A stretch of DNA of 64,000 nucleotides from positions 224,819,741 to 224,883,740 of the forward strand of contig CM041465.1 of NCBI GenBank assembly GCA_023213395.1, given 5' to 3'. The translations under genes and the position numbers were made by a program. The notes beneath the pieces were generated by a model. The model saw nothing but the letters and a program-made list of their open reading frames with translations. It was not told the origin of the DNA and did no database searches. This document shows, piece by piece, positions 33,346 through 44,231 of the stretch (within the stretch, counting starts at the first letter, position 1; each line of letters opens with the position of its first letter). The DNA comes from Cycas panzhihuaensis (lineage: Eukaryota; Cycadophyta).

Positions 33346-34640
33346 ATCAGTGGATTTATTAACCTATTATTATTGCAGGAGAATCAGACATTATGCAAAT
33401 AACTACCCCCAAAGGCAATCAGATATTTACAAAGGCAAACGAGTTGAAGGTAATTATACTAACACAAAAGCTGAAAATGATGAAGAAACTACATTCATTG
33501 TTGCCCTCGCATCTCATGTTCAAGGAAATGAAGATTGGTTCATAGACTCCAACACATCAAACCATATGACAGGGAGAAAAGAATGGTTTGAAGATCTGCA
33601 TCCATATTGCCTCATCAAATTAGTAGAGCTTGGTGATAGTTTCCCTTTGTGTAGCAAAGGAAAGGGAATTATTGCTATAAAAATTAATAATGAAATAAAA
33701 AAGATTGGAAATGTGTCGTTTGTACTTGCCTTGAAAGGAAAGCTTCTTTCTATGTCTCAATCGAGGAAAAAGAAACTCTGTGTTATCCTTGATATAGATG
33801 GAACATGCCCCATTTGTGATATGAAACAAAATGGAATTGTAATCGCTAAAGGAATAGAGACTAATAATCTGTATAAATTAGTCTCTACACCTACTCAGCC
33901 TCCTCCTATAAAAGCTTTGGCTTTTCAAAGTATAAATAATGAGATATGGCATTTAAGGTATGGTCATATTGCAAATGATAGATTGGAGATGTTAAAGAAG
34001 TTGAATATGTTGAAAGACCTACATGAAATCTCATTTAACTCATCTATTTATGAAAGTTGTATGTTGGGAAAACATCACAGATTGCAATTTCAAGAAAGCA
34101 CATGGAGGTCATAAGAAAAATTGGAGTTAATCCACGACGATATTTGTGGACCAATTGCTCCAAATTCTATTATACAAGAAAAACATGGGTTTATTTCATT
34201 TTTAGCAAGTCAAAAGCATTAGATGTTTTTAAAGAATTCAAAGCTTAGGTAGCGTTAGAAAGTGGTTGTAAGATCAAAACTCTCAAAATAGATGGTGGAG
34301 AAGAGTATGTTTCAAATGAATTTTTTCGCTTCTGCAAATTGCATAGTATCCATAGACAACTCACCACTCCTTACACCCCACAATCAAATGGGGTAGTAGA
34401 AAGAATAAATAGAACCATAACTAAAATGGCTAGGCGTATGATGAAAGGAAAAAATGTACCTAATACATATTGGGATGAAGCAGTAAATACAATAGTTTAT
34501 ATCATAAATAGAAGCCCTACTTAGGTTCTAAAAAATATCACTACAGAAGAAAAATGCATAGATAGGAAACTTGATATAAGTCTTCTTTAGGTTTTTGGAA
34601 GTACAACTTATTTACTTGTTCTTACTTAAAAGAGAACCAA
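33346..34640 (+). pseudogene. copia G protease and integrase
   Basis: A 254-codon open stretch (33350-34114) contains the protease block DWFIDSNTSNHMTGRKEW, where the usual D-S-G is D-S-N, and the GAG-pre-integrase zinc region (EIWHLRYGHIANDRLEML, CMLGKHHRLQFQEST). The integrase core follows after a shift and a deletion around the first Asp (34115-34180). Later blocks are IDGGEEYVSNEF, where the catalytic Asp is kept, and YTPQSNGVVERINRTI with the Glu. Confidence 0.88.
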
Positions 34641-35039
34641 ACTAGATGACAAAAACATCAAGTGCATCTTTATAGAGTACAACAGCAAATCCAAGGCGTA
34701 CAAATGCATAGAGTCAAAAAATAATAAAATTTACATCAACAGAGACGTAACTTTTGAAGAAATTTCTCCCAAAGAAGTCCATCCAACGAAGACTTCCCAA
34801 GAGTTAATAATTTACGAAGAAGCCCCCCAAAATGAGAATCAGGGAGAAGATACCTCAGAAAAATCCTCTACTGGTAGTATTCAAGGAAGTAGAGAGCAAG
34901 GAGAGAATATCATATCTAATAGCGAACAGAAAGGAAGCATCTTAAGAAAATCTAGCTCTAATGAAGAAAGTGAACAGAATACTTCAACAGGATCTACCTC
35001 CGATGAAGATATTGATCAAAGCACTCTGAGGGAACAAAC

Positions 35040-36180
35040 AAAGAAACTTCCAAAATGGTACCTGAAAACCTTGGAAGAGTCAAAAGGAGAAGTTTTTGAA
35101 TAAAAAACAAGATCTCAAAGGCATCAAGCTTTAATCTATTCAATCAAATCTCAAAGTTATATTTGAGGCATGTCATAATTCAGAATGGCAAAAAGCCATG
35201 GATGCAGAAATGATGGCCATAAAAAAGAATAGAACATGGCAGCTTGTTGAACCACCAAAAGACAAACCAATAGTAGGATGCAAATGGATGAACAAAATCA
35301 AGGAAAAATTAGATGGCAATGTTGAAAAGTTTAAAGCAAGGTTAGTTGCAAAAGGGTATACTCAAATAATAGGAATTGACTATGAGGGAACTTTTTCCCC
35401 CTGTAGCTAAAATGATAATAGTCATAACAGTTATTGCAATAGCAGCTCACTTCGGATGGGAAATTGCTCAACTTAATATAAAATGTGCCTTTTTAAATGG
35501 AGAATTAGAAGAAGTATATATGGAGCAACCTCCAATTTATGCAAAAAAAGGAGAAGAACATTTAATATGCAGATTAAAAAAGGCCCTCTATGGTCTAAAA
35601 TAGACACCTCGGACAATGGTATGAAAAATTGGATTTCCACCTCAAGTAGAATGGATTCAGTCGGTGTGAATCTGATCCAAGCCTTTATACAAAAATAAAG
35701 AATGGTTTGATCACCATAATTGTTGTATGTGTGGATGACACGATTGCTACAGGTAGTGATTAAGAGACAATTAAATGGGTAAAATCCCAAATGGAAAATG
35801 AATTCGAAATGACAGACATGGACCAATTACATTATTACCTTGACATTGAAGCAAGTCAAAAAGGCAACTCCACCTTCATATTTCAATTGAAATGTGCCAA
35901 GAATCTCTTTAAAGATTCAATATGGAGGATTGCAATGCTAGCCTCACTCCAATGGAGACAAGATGTGTTTTGACAACAGAAGAAGACAATAAAAGAGTAA
36001 ATGAGACTTCATATAGGCAACTTGTTGAAAGTGTCATATATCTGATAGCAACTAGGCTAGACATATCATACTTAGTCGGAATCATCTCCAGATTCATGCA
36101 TGCTCAAAAGGTCATTCATTAGAATGCAACTAAAAGAATTCTAAGGTACATCAAAGGCACTTCAGATCTGGCATTGAAAT
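35040..36180 (+). pseudogene. copia G reverse transcriptase and first part of RNase H
   Basis: RT blocks: [68 protein letters not shown] and LYGLK followed by TAG (35601-35603), where Gln is conserved. The catalytic motif is CVDD instead of YVDD (about 35727-35738). The connection RQLVESVIYLIATRLDISY leads to the RNase H start (ATKRILRYIKGTSDLALK), where copia H has been inserted. Several frame changes are present. Confidence 0.88.
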
Positions 36181-36391
36181 TATTAGAATGTTAATGTTTT
36201 ATCTTAAGGTTGTACTTTATGAATCCAAAGGGTTATGTGTCATTGTACCCTTTTTTGTATTAATTCAACACTTGTCACTCATGATGGACACTTGTTGTCT
36301 ATATACAAATCAATTATGTAAGATTACTTGTATAAATGAGGGTACACCCCTCTTATCAATTCAATGAACAAATTAGTTTTGTTTTCTAACA
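36181..36391 (+). repeat. 5' LTR of copia H
   Basis: TATTAGAATG (TG changed to TA) to TTTCTAACA. It is collinear with 41153-41364. Confidence 0.93.
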
Positions 36392-37092
36392 CGGTATCAA
36401 AGCAGGTCTGACAGATTGAGAAGGTACAGGACATCAAAGAGAGGATGTAAGAGGAGACGAGAAGCAAATTGTGAAAAAGAAGGCAAGAGCAAGAATTTGG
36501 AGAAGAGGAAATAATTTTAGTGCCAGACAAGATCATACGACAATGTACAGAATCGTACAAACGTGTATGGATTTTTTCAAAGTGCTCATAATGAAGTGAA
36601 ATTTTACTAGCAAGTGCGTCTTACTCAATACATTCCATTGTCCCAAAGCGAGTTTTGCATATTTGACATCGTTAAGTGGGAAAACAACAAAGTTCAACTG
36701 CGTGGGTTTGGAGTTTCTAGAATAGATTTTTCCCACATTTCTCAGTTTTAGGGTGAGTAAGTGGACTCAAAACGATCCTGTGGTTATAAGCTTTCTATCA
36801 AGTATAAGTTTGCTTAATTTGACTCAAGATTTTTGGAGAAATAAGCAAAAAAGGGTTTCAAACCCTAACTACCCCTCTGTGTTTGACTGCGATTTATTGC
36901 CTATCTAGAAGTCAAATTGGAAAACTAACTTTAGAACCCTATGTACATCCTTTGTACCTTCGATTTAGGAGAGTTTTGCCAAAATCTGTACACCTGTACT
37001 TTTGACCGTACATCTGTATGACCGCACGGACTAGGCCTATAACAATCATTCCTTAAGCTCCAGTCTTAGTACTTGTCTTCAAAAATCCTAAA

Positions 37093-37930
37093 ATGGCCTC
37101 AATTTATTCTCTAAGTGAGTCAGACAAATTGACAGGCACAAATTATGTGGCCTGGAAAATTAAAATGAAGGGACTTTTAATTGCAAAGAATTATTGGGAG
37201 TTAGTTACTAAAATGGAAGCCAAACCAACTGTTGATGGAACAACAAAAATTATTTGGGAGGAGAGAGATAGGTAGGTCTTAGCCATAATCACCTTATCCA
37301 TTAGTGATTCTATTTTGCCTCCACTTCTGTTGAAGCATGGAAAACCCTAACCTCCTTATTAAGTCAAAAGAATGAAGCTTGTATTATTTCTTTAAGAGAA
37401 CAACTTTACCGATTGCACCTATAGGAGGGAGAACAAATGACTAATTTCATTACGAAACTGGTAGAAATCAAAGATAGCTTAGCTTCAATTGGAGAATCTA
37501 TGATTCATACTAAACTTGTTTGTCTGGTACTAAACAAATTGCCAAAATCCTTCGATAATTTGGTAAACACTCTTACTGTAAGGGGACAAGCACAAAATAT
37601 GTCCTTCGATACTTTGTGTGGCCATTTGCTTCAATAGGAACAAAAGGACTCATAGATATGAAGAAAGAGCAAATGTAAAAGAAGCCTTTATCTCAAGGCT
37701 TAGAATCAGCAAAAGAGGGGGACGAAGTGCCAGAGGAAGATCATTTGAGACTAGAAGCAATAGAGGAAGATTCTTTAGAGGAAGAGGGAGATCACCTGAT
37801 ACTCGAGTGCGCCATCAATGTTGAAGAATAGGTTACATTGTAGCAAATTACAAAACAACAGATAGCCGCCAATGCTATTACTATGGAAGGTATGGGCATC
37901 TCTCCAACAACTACTTCTACAAAAGGTCTG
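37093..37930 (+). pseudogene. copia H gag
   Basis: The ATG at 37093 opens MASIYSLSESDKLTGTNYVA, closely like the gag of copia G. It is open to 37275, then picks up again with ITKLVEIKDSLASIGESM and LNKLPKSFDNLVNTL (37437-37637). An Arg/Gly-rich basic stretch (RGGRSARGRSFETRSNRGRF) precedes two degenerate zinc knuckles near 37816-37920. Stops and one shift break it. Confidence 0.88.
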
Positions 37931-39300
37931 ATATTTCCAAAGGAAAATGGGTTGAAGGAAACTACAACAGAGAATAGTCAAAGGATGATGATGATGAAGA
38001 GACTGCCTTTGTTGCTGCTCTAGTTTCATCTGTTTAGCATAGCAAGAATTGGTTTGTTGACTCAGGCGCATCAAACCATATGATAGGTAGAGAGGACTGG
38101 TTTGAATCCTTGCAGCCATATATGACAAATAAAACTGTAGAACTTAGTGATATTCATCCTCTAGAAATCAAAGGCAGAGGAATTATAGCAATCTAAATTA
38201 AGGATGAAATTAAAAAAATTGGAAATGTGTTATTTATACCAAGCATAGAGAAGAATCTTCCTTTAGTCTCACAGTTGAAAAAGAAGAAACATCGTGCGAT
38301 CTTTCATAAAAATGGAAAATGTTATATTCTCTATATGAAAGGGGGTGGTTAAGTCATTGCTGAAGGAATAGAGACTAACGATCTTTACAAGTTGGTTTCT
38401 ACCCCTATCATTCCCTCTGTAAAAGCTTTTGTTGTTCATGATAATAATGAAATCTGGCATTCTCGTTATGGGCATATTGTTGATGATAGGTTAAACTTGC
38501 TGAAAAATTCCAAGATGGTTGATGGACTACCTATGAATCTTATAATGAATGCCTCTGTTTGCAAACGTTGCATGTTAGGGAAACATCATAGAATGCCATT
38601 TCAGGAAAGCACCTAGAAAACAAACGAGAAACTAGAATTGATTCACAGCAACATATGTGGACCTGTTCCACCTAACTTTGTAAATGGTGCTAGGTATTTC
38701 CTCACTTTTATAGATGACTTTACCATAAAATCTTGGGTTTACTTTATTTTTACCAAATTTGAAGACCTTGATTGTTTTAAAGAATTCAAGGCCCAAGTAC
38801 AACTCGAAAGTGGGCACAAAATAAAGATGTTAATGATAGACAAAGGTGGAGGGAATGTTTCAAATGACTTTTCAAGTTTTTGCAAAACTCATGGCATTCA
38901 TAGGCAGATTACGGCTCCATGTACGCCTCAGTCAAATGGAGTAGTAGAAAGATTAAACAGGACCTTAACTGAGATGGCTTGTTATATGATGAAGTATAAA
39001 AATGTATCAAACATATATTGGGATGAAACTGTCAACACTAGTGTCTACCTGACAAATAGATGTCCTACGAAGGCTCTCGACAAAGTCACTCAAAAAGAAG
39101 CTTGGATAGGCACAAAACCGAATGTAAGTCACCTAAAAACATTTGGATGCATCGCATATGTACATGTTCCAACTTAGAAAAGAACCAAATTAGATTATAG
39201 AAGCATTGTATGTATTTCAGTTGGATACAATACAAAATCAAAAACTTATCGATGCATAGACATCAAAACAAAGAAGATGTATGTAAGCAAAGACATAACC
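37931..39300 (+). pseudogene. copia H protease and integrase
   Basis: The protease site WFVDSGASNHMIG is intact at about 38050-38090. The zinc region (EIWHSRYGHIVDDRLNLL, CKRCMLGKHHRMPFQEST) is followed by an open integrase core of 179 codons (38638-39177). The first catalytic Asp is Asn here (IHSNICGP, near 38640-38662). The second Asp (MIDKGGGN) and the Glu (SNGVVERLNRTL) remain. So even the open part would be inactive. Confidence 0.9.
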
Positions 39301-39301
39301 T

Positions 39302-41110
39302 TTGATGACTGTCTTGGCAAATAAAGATATTGATTCTTCACAAAAGAATATAATAGTAGAAGAAAATGTAGAATCTACTATAAGTCTTGTTGAGGAAGAA
39401 ACAAAAGACATAGAAGAGTCAACCTCTCAAGAAGACACAAAAGAATCAACCTCTCAAGAAGAATCAAAGGAGGAAGGGCAAGAAAATGTCTTAGGAAGAA
39501 GGTTACCTAAATGGTACCTTCAAACTATTGAGGAATCGAGAGGGGATGCATTCGAACATAGAACCAAATCTCAAAGGCATCAAGCTTTGACTTGCTCAAT
39601 CAAACCTCAAAATTTTGAAGAAGCCCATGGAAAAGCAAAATGCAAAGAAGCTATGGACAAGGGAATGAAGTCCATAAATCAAAATAACACTTGGGATTTA
39701 GTCTCGCCTCCAAAAGATAAGCCCATTGCGGGCTGCAAGTGGGTATATAAAATAAAAAAGAAATTTGATGGGAGTACAGAAAAATACAAAGCATGTCTTG
39801 TAGCCAAATGGTACACACAGACAACAGGTATTGACTATGAAGAGATCTTTGCTTTGGTAGCAAAGCTCACAACCATTCGCACTGTTATAGCCTTGGCAGC
39901 TCAAAATAATTGAAAATTTGTGTAAATGGATGTAAAATGTGCATTTATGAACGGTGATCTCAATGAAGAAGTTTATATGGAACAACCACTTGGATACATA
40001 AAGGAAGGAGAAGAACATCCGGTTTGCAAATTGAAAAAGATACTATATGGTTTGAAGTAGGCACCTAGAGCCTGGTATGCTAAGTTAGATCTTCATCTAC
40101 AATAGGGAGGTTTTCATAGATGCGAGGCAGATCCAAGCCTCTATGTAAAAAGGCAAGGAAATTTGATCACCATTATTGTAGTATATGCAGATGATCTGAT
40201 TATCATAGTCATAAGGAATGATGAGAAGACCATTAGCTAGATACAAGGACGAATAGGAAAGAAATTTGAAATGACCAACTTAGGTGCTCTTCACTACTAT
40301 CTTGGTATAGAAGTTGATCAAGGAGAAAATGGGATCTTTATCTCATAATCCAAATATGTAAAAAATCTACTAAAACGATTTAATGTGGAAGAATGCAATC
40401 CCTGTGCTATACCAATGGAAGTAGGTTGTGTTCTCATTGTTGATGAGAATAAACAACAAGTAAATGAAACTCTCTTTAGGCAACTTGTTGGAAGCTTAAT
40501 TTATTTAACAACAACTAGACCCGATATTTCCTTTTCTGTTGGAGTCATTTCTAGGTTTATGCATAATCCATAGATTACATATTGGAAAGCTGCCAAGAGA
40601 GTCTTGAGATATATCAAAGGTACATTGAATTTTGGGCTACAATACACAAAGACAGATAAGCCAAATCGAACTGGATACATAAACTCTAATTGGGCTGAAG
40701 AATCTCTAGAAAGGAAGTCAACATCCAGATACTGTTTCAATCTTGGAATTGCTGTAACATCTTGGTGCAGTAAAAAGCAACCAACAATAGCCCTATATTC
40801 TATAGAAGTTGAATATAAAGTTGTTCTAAATGTAGCCAATGAAGTAGTTTGGTTAAGACAATTGTTGAAGGATCTGAATCAAGGATATGAAAAGGCAACG
40901 ATGATCTATTGTGACAATCAAAGTGTGATTGAGCTTACTAAGAATCTTGTCTTTCATGCAAGGACCAAACACATATAACTCCATCATCACTTGATTAGAG
41001 AAAAGGTTCAAAATAAAGAAATTAAGCTACAATATTGCAACAATAACAAGCAAGTTGTAGATATTTTCATAAAACCATTGTCAAAGGACAAATTTCAGTA
41101 CTTCAGGGAT
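39302..41110 (+). pseudogene. copia H reverse transcriptase and RNase H
   Basis: A Ser/Glu-rich linker with two SQE(E/D)-type repeats is followed by RT (KWYLQTIEES, GCKWVYKIKKKFDG, ACLVAKWYTQTTGIDYEEIF), open to 39913. It continues past stops with [26 protein letters not shown] then TAG (40058-40060) and the catalytic YADD (about 40183-40194). RNase H (40604-40978) has INSNWAEE at the first Asp site, where D is expected, then KKQPTIALYSIEVEYK and CDNQSVIELTKN. Confidence 0.9.
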
Positions 41111-41152
41111 TTACTTGGAATAAAAAGTAAAAGATAAAATATTAAGGGAGGG

Positions 41153-41364
41153 TGTTAGAATGTTAATGTTTTATCTCAAGGTTTTACTCTATAAAACCAA
41201 AGAGTTATGTGTCATTGTACCCTTTTTGTATTAATTCGACACTTGTCACTCATGATGGACACTTGTCGTTTATGTACAAATCAGTTATGTAAGATTACTT
41301 GTATAAATGAGAGGGTACACCCCTCTCATCAATTCAATGAACAAATTAGTTCTCTTTTCTATCA
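41153..41364 (+). repeat. 3' LTR of copia H
   Basis: TGTTAGAATG to TTTCTATCA, right after the purine tract TTAAGGGAGGG. Confidence 0.93.
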
Positions 41365-41850
41365 AAAATATGACAAAAAGTCTGATCTTCATCTAATAGG
41401 ATATTATGATTCGGATTGGGTTGGTGATCGTCATGACAGAAAATCTACTTCTAGGTACTGCTTCACCTTAAGATTAGCGATAACATCCTAGAGAAATAAG
41501 AAATAAACAACTGTTGCTTTATCATCTACAGAGGCAGAATACAAAGCAGTTGTGAGTGACACTTCTAAAGCAATCTGGCTTAAACAATTGCTCAAAGACC
41601 TGAATTAGGAAATATCTAAATCCACTCCTATATTTTGTGATAACCAGAGCGTTATCAAATTAACAAAAAAATCGGTCTGCCATGCAAGAACAGAACATAT
41701 TGAAGTTCATTATCATTTCATATGTAAGAAAGTTCAAGCCAATGAAATCAATCTTCAACACTTCAGCAGCAAGTATCAACTTGCAGACATCTTCACCAAG
41801 CCATTGGGAAGAGACAAATTCAAGTACCTTCGAAGATTGCTAGGAGTTTA
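41365..41850 (+). pseudogene. copia G RNase H, right part
   Basis: After copia H the reading resumes with YDKKSDLHLIGYYDSDWVGD, keeping the Asp residues of the first RNase H block, then DRKSTSRYCFTLRLAITS, STEAEYKAVVS, CDNQSVIKLTKKSVCHARTEHIEVHYHFI and DIFTKPLGRDKF. This is the end of the copia G polyprotein; the purine tract follows. A few stops are present. Confidence 0.9.
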
Positions 41851-41878
41851 GAACAAAGGATAAAACATTAAGAGGGGA

Positions 41879-42000
41879 TCTTAAAGTTAATGTTTTATCT
41901 CTAGGAGCTCTTAAGTTATTGTTAAGGGTCGTTTGTCATAAAGCCTTCTTTTATTTTATGTTGACAAGTGGCTGACATGCATGGGCCCTCTATTGTAATC

Positions 42001-42036
<36 letters not shown>

Positions 42037-42127
42037 TATGAGAGGTTCTCCTCTCCTTTAATCAATGAAGAAGAATGGTTTCTTTCATCTCTGAATCAAC
42101 TCGTTGTTTGTAACTGCATTTTTAACA
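41879..42127 (+). repeat. 3' LTR of copia G with expanded TA tract
   Basis: It starts TCTTAAAGTT (TG changed to TC) and ends TTTTAACA. Against the 5' LTR it carries a (TA)n run of about 30 bp (42004-42033) where the 5' copy has TGTATATATATGAGAG. Confidence 0.9.
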
Positions 42128-42132
42128 AGGAA

Positions 42133-43297
42133 ATGGATAATGAATACTATAGAATTGATAAGCAGTCTTAGGAGATAATGATTTTATAGGAGATGGATAC
42201 AAAATTAGTGCTAGATGCTCTTTATGAGAAAGGAGTTTTGATAGGGGTCTTAGGAAGGATGTAGAAGAAGACTTTTTAAGGGGTGAAACTAGGAGGAAAA
42301 TGGGACTTAGATAATCGGATTCAAGTGGGATAGAGATTTCTTTTACAAAGAATTGGGAATCAAGGGATTTAGCTCTTAAATCAACTATGGGATATTTTTG
42401 GACATGGGATGGAGGACCTTTTAATGCAATGCAATGAAGAAATTCAAGAAGAAAAATAAAATTGCCAAAGGAAATGGACATGTGCAAAACAAGATTAGGA
42501 GTCATGTTGAATACCTTATTGGATTCACTTGATTGCTTGGACTCTTCCTCGAGTTGCTCAAGTTTTGCTTTATACCACTCCTTAAATTTTTCTATCTACA
42601 CTAGATTTTCTTTTGTTTGCTCATCAACTGGTACATTCTGCTCCTGCATAAGTTGTTCATCATTCGAATCATAGTGTTTGGCAAATTCCTTTTTGGCTTT
42701 GATTTCCTCGTAGTTGGAATTTTCTTGCTCCTTGTCTCTTGCTAATTCGTCTCTAATTTCTCTCTTGATCCTTATTTTAACAAGATGCCCCCCATTTTAT
42801 ACAACATTGTTCCATATAAATTTTCAAATCCTCAAGCATTTATATGACCAACTATCTATCGTTATCCATTGTGAATGGCTCAAACTACACTAATTGTTAA
42901 TCCTTAAAATTCTTCACATACTTTAGATAGCAATTTCTCTTTCAAATATTACTACAAGTGCTCATATGACAGCGCATTTTGAAGATCTCTAAACCATGAT
43001 TCCAATGGTTCAGATGAAATTGAATTCTGATCCCTATAGCCCCTATTATGGTCATTTGAAGTTGTAACAACAAATTTTCTACCATATAGACATCGATGGA
43101 CATCAGACCGAGTTTGAAACCCTCATAATTTTTGCAATTTTGCTCCAAACCATGCAACATAACCACTCAAAATTTATATCAAAGGTTTGATCGTCTCAAA
43201 TATGTAGTTTCTTTTTCCAAATTTAGTCGTTTACACCTCCAAAATCGTAAGTCTTTGATAAAACCCTAATTGGATAAAACCATGCTTTGATGCTAGT
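42133..43297 (-). other. element I internal region, 5' part
   Basis: On the minus strand, after the primer-like site, a stretch at about 42780-42560 reads as a charged, Glu/Lys-rich segment (REIRDELARDKEQEN, KEFAKHYDSNDEQL, KAKLEQLEEESKQSSES) that could be the coiled N-terminus of a gag. It is broken by at least one stop. 42133-42505 is open for 127 codons, but I recognise nothing in it. No protease, RT or integrase is present. Confidence 0.5.
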
Positions 43298-43664
43298 TGT
43301 GGCAAAGCCCACGGCTATTAATAATAGAGATTCACTAATATATCAGATTCAAAGTTGAATAATAATTCAGAAAATACAAAATATTAGATGAGTTTTTCAT
43401 AGTAGTAGCCCTCTTCGAGACGAGGTGACCTTCCCAAGGCATTGTAGTGCCACAATGGCTTTAGGCCATTGTCCCAACAAGACAAATAATATTCCAAAAG
43501 ATGAAAACAAATGACTAGGGATCCCTTATTTATAGCCATATGCTAGGGCCTATTTATTCTCTCTATGAAAATGACTTCTTATTCTCTCTCTTAAAACCGT
43601 CTTCACATCTTAAAATCGATTTCACATGGCTAGTTGGAGCCGACTTGACATTAGGATCATAACA
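43298..43664 (-). repeat. 5' LTR of element I
   Basis: Minus strand TGTTATGATCC to CTTTGCCACA. TATAAATA (43527-43534, minus) matches the TATA box of the other LTR. The two LTRs have many differences, so the element is old. Confidence 0.8.
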
Positions 43665-44231
43665 CATAGTGGGAAATAATGTGATCAAAGTAAACTCTAG
43701 AAATGTGTAAGATAATCTTTGTATAGTTAGGTTGCTGGCGAGGCATCAATATGAAGAAAGATTGCTTGTGTGGCAAGAGGATTCAAATTGTGACATCCTG
43801 TGCTGGGTTTGAATGCCACGTATGTGGCTATTCTATATAGGGATAGAGCGTATGTTTCTCAAAGTGCATGTACCATAGGGTAAGCAATGGTGTCTTTAAT
43901 ATAGGGGCCTAGCCCCTTACAGCTTCCCTTTTTGAAGAAAACAATGAATATCCAAAATGCATTAAAAAACCATGCAATGAATGACGAGGGTTTCTTTTGT
44001 TTCTTTTATAAGTATTGCTCTTAGAATTGATTTACAAACATTTGTATCTCGTATTTTCTGGTCTTCTGGTTGAGTAATTGGGCTGGCTCCTTATAAACAA
44101 CCAAAGGTATCACACATCCGACCAAGGAAATCATCTATCATTATTCAAATGCATTGTTCTGTGATTATTCATGCCTGCAAAAATATACATATTATTGTTA
44201 ATTAAAATGTTCATTCTTTGCATGTCTACAG
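43665..44231 (+). other. presumed PARP intron DNA upstream of the first visible exon
   Basis: No ORF with a domain. It ends in a pyrimidine-rich stretch and TGTCTACAG, a good splice acceptor, just before the exon at 44232. Confidence 0.5.

Larger units (their letters stand above)
36181..41364 (+). mobile_element. complete Ty1/copia element H nested in copia G
   Basis: 5184 bp. LTRs 36181-36391 and 41153-41364 are 211-212 bp and similar. GAAAT (36176-36180) and AAAAT (41365-41369) are the TSD with one change; joining the flanks restores the reading order of the RNase H of copia G. The primer site GGTATCAAAGCAGG follows the 5' LTR and the purine tract ATTAAGGGAGGG precedes the 3' LTR. G and H are relatives, but their LTRs differ. 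Confidence 0.95.
31619..42127 (+). mobile_element. Ty1/copia element G, nested in element I and itself split by copia H
   Basis: LTRs 31619-31843 (225 bp) and 41879-42127. The primer site TGGTATCAGAGTAG follows the 5' LTR and the purine tract ATTAAGAGGGGA precedes the 3' LTR. GGGAA (31614-31618) and AGGAA (42128-42132) are the probable TSD, one change. Without copia H the element is about 5.3 kb. The coding region is heavily mutated. The RNase H reading is cut at 36180 and resumes at 41365. Confidence 0.92.
30534..43664 (-). mobile_element. short LTR element I on the minus strand without recognisable pol; holds copia G and H
   Basis: LTRs of 387 bp (30534-30920) and 367 bp (43298-43664) face the same way. 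On the minus strand the order is 5' LTR (43664 to 43298), a primer-like TAGCATCAAAGC (three transitions from TGGTATCAGAGC), internal region, purine tract AAGTGGAAGGGAGT (30934-30921) and 3' LTR. Without copia G and H the element is about 2.6 kb with about 1.85 kb internal, and I see no pol. It looks non-autonomous or internally deleted. CATGA (30529-30533) and CATAG (43665-43669) would be a poor TSD (3 of 5). Confidence 0.7.

Noticed and set aside
42133-42505. 127-codon minus-strand ORF in element I as a gene
   Set aside because: No recognised domain and no match to the other element proteins here; left as unassigned internal DNA.
30529-43669. CATGA/CATAG as a firm TSD of element I
   Set aside because: Only three of five bases agree, so the element ends rest on the LTR, primer-like site and purine tract instead.
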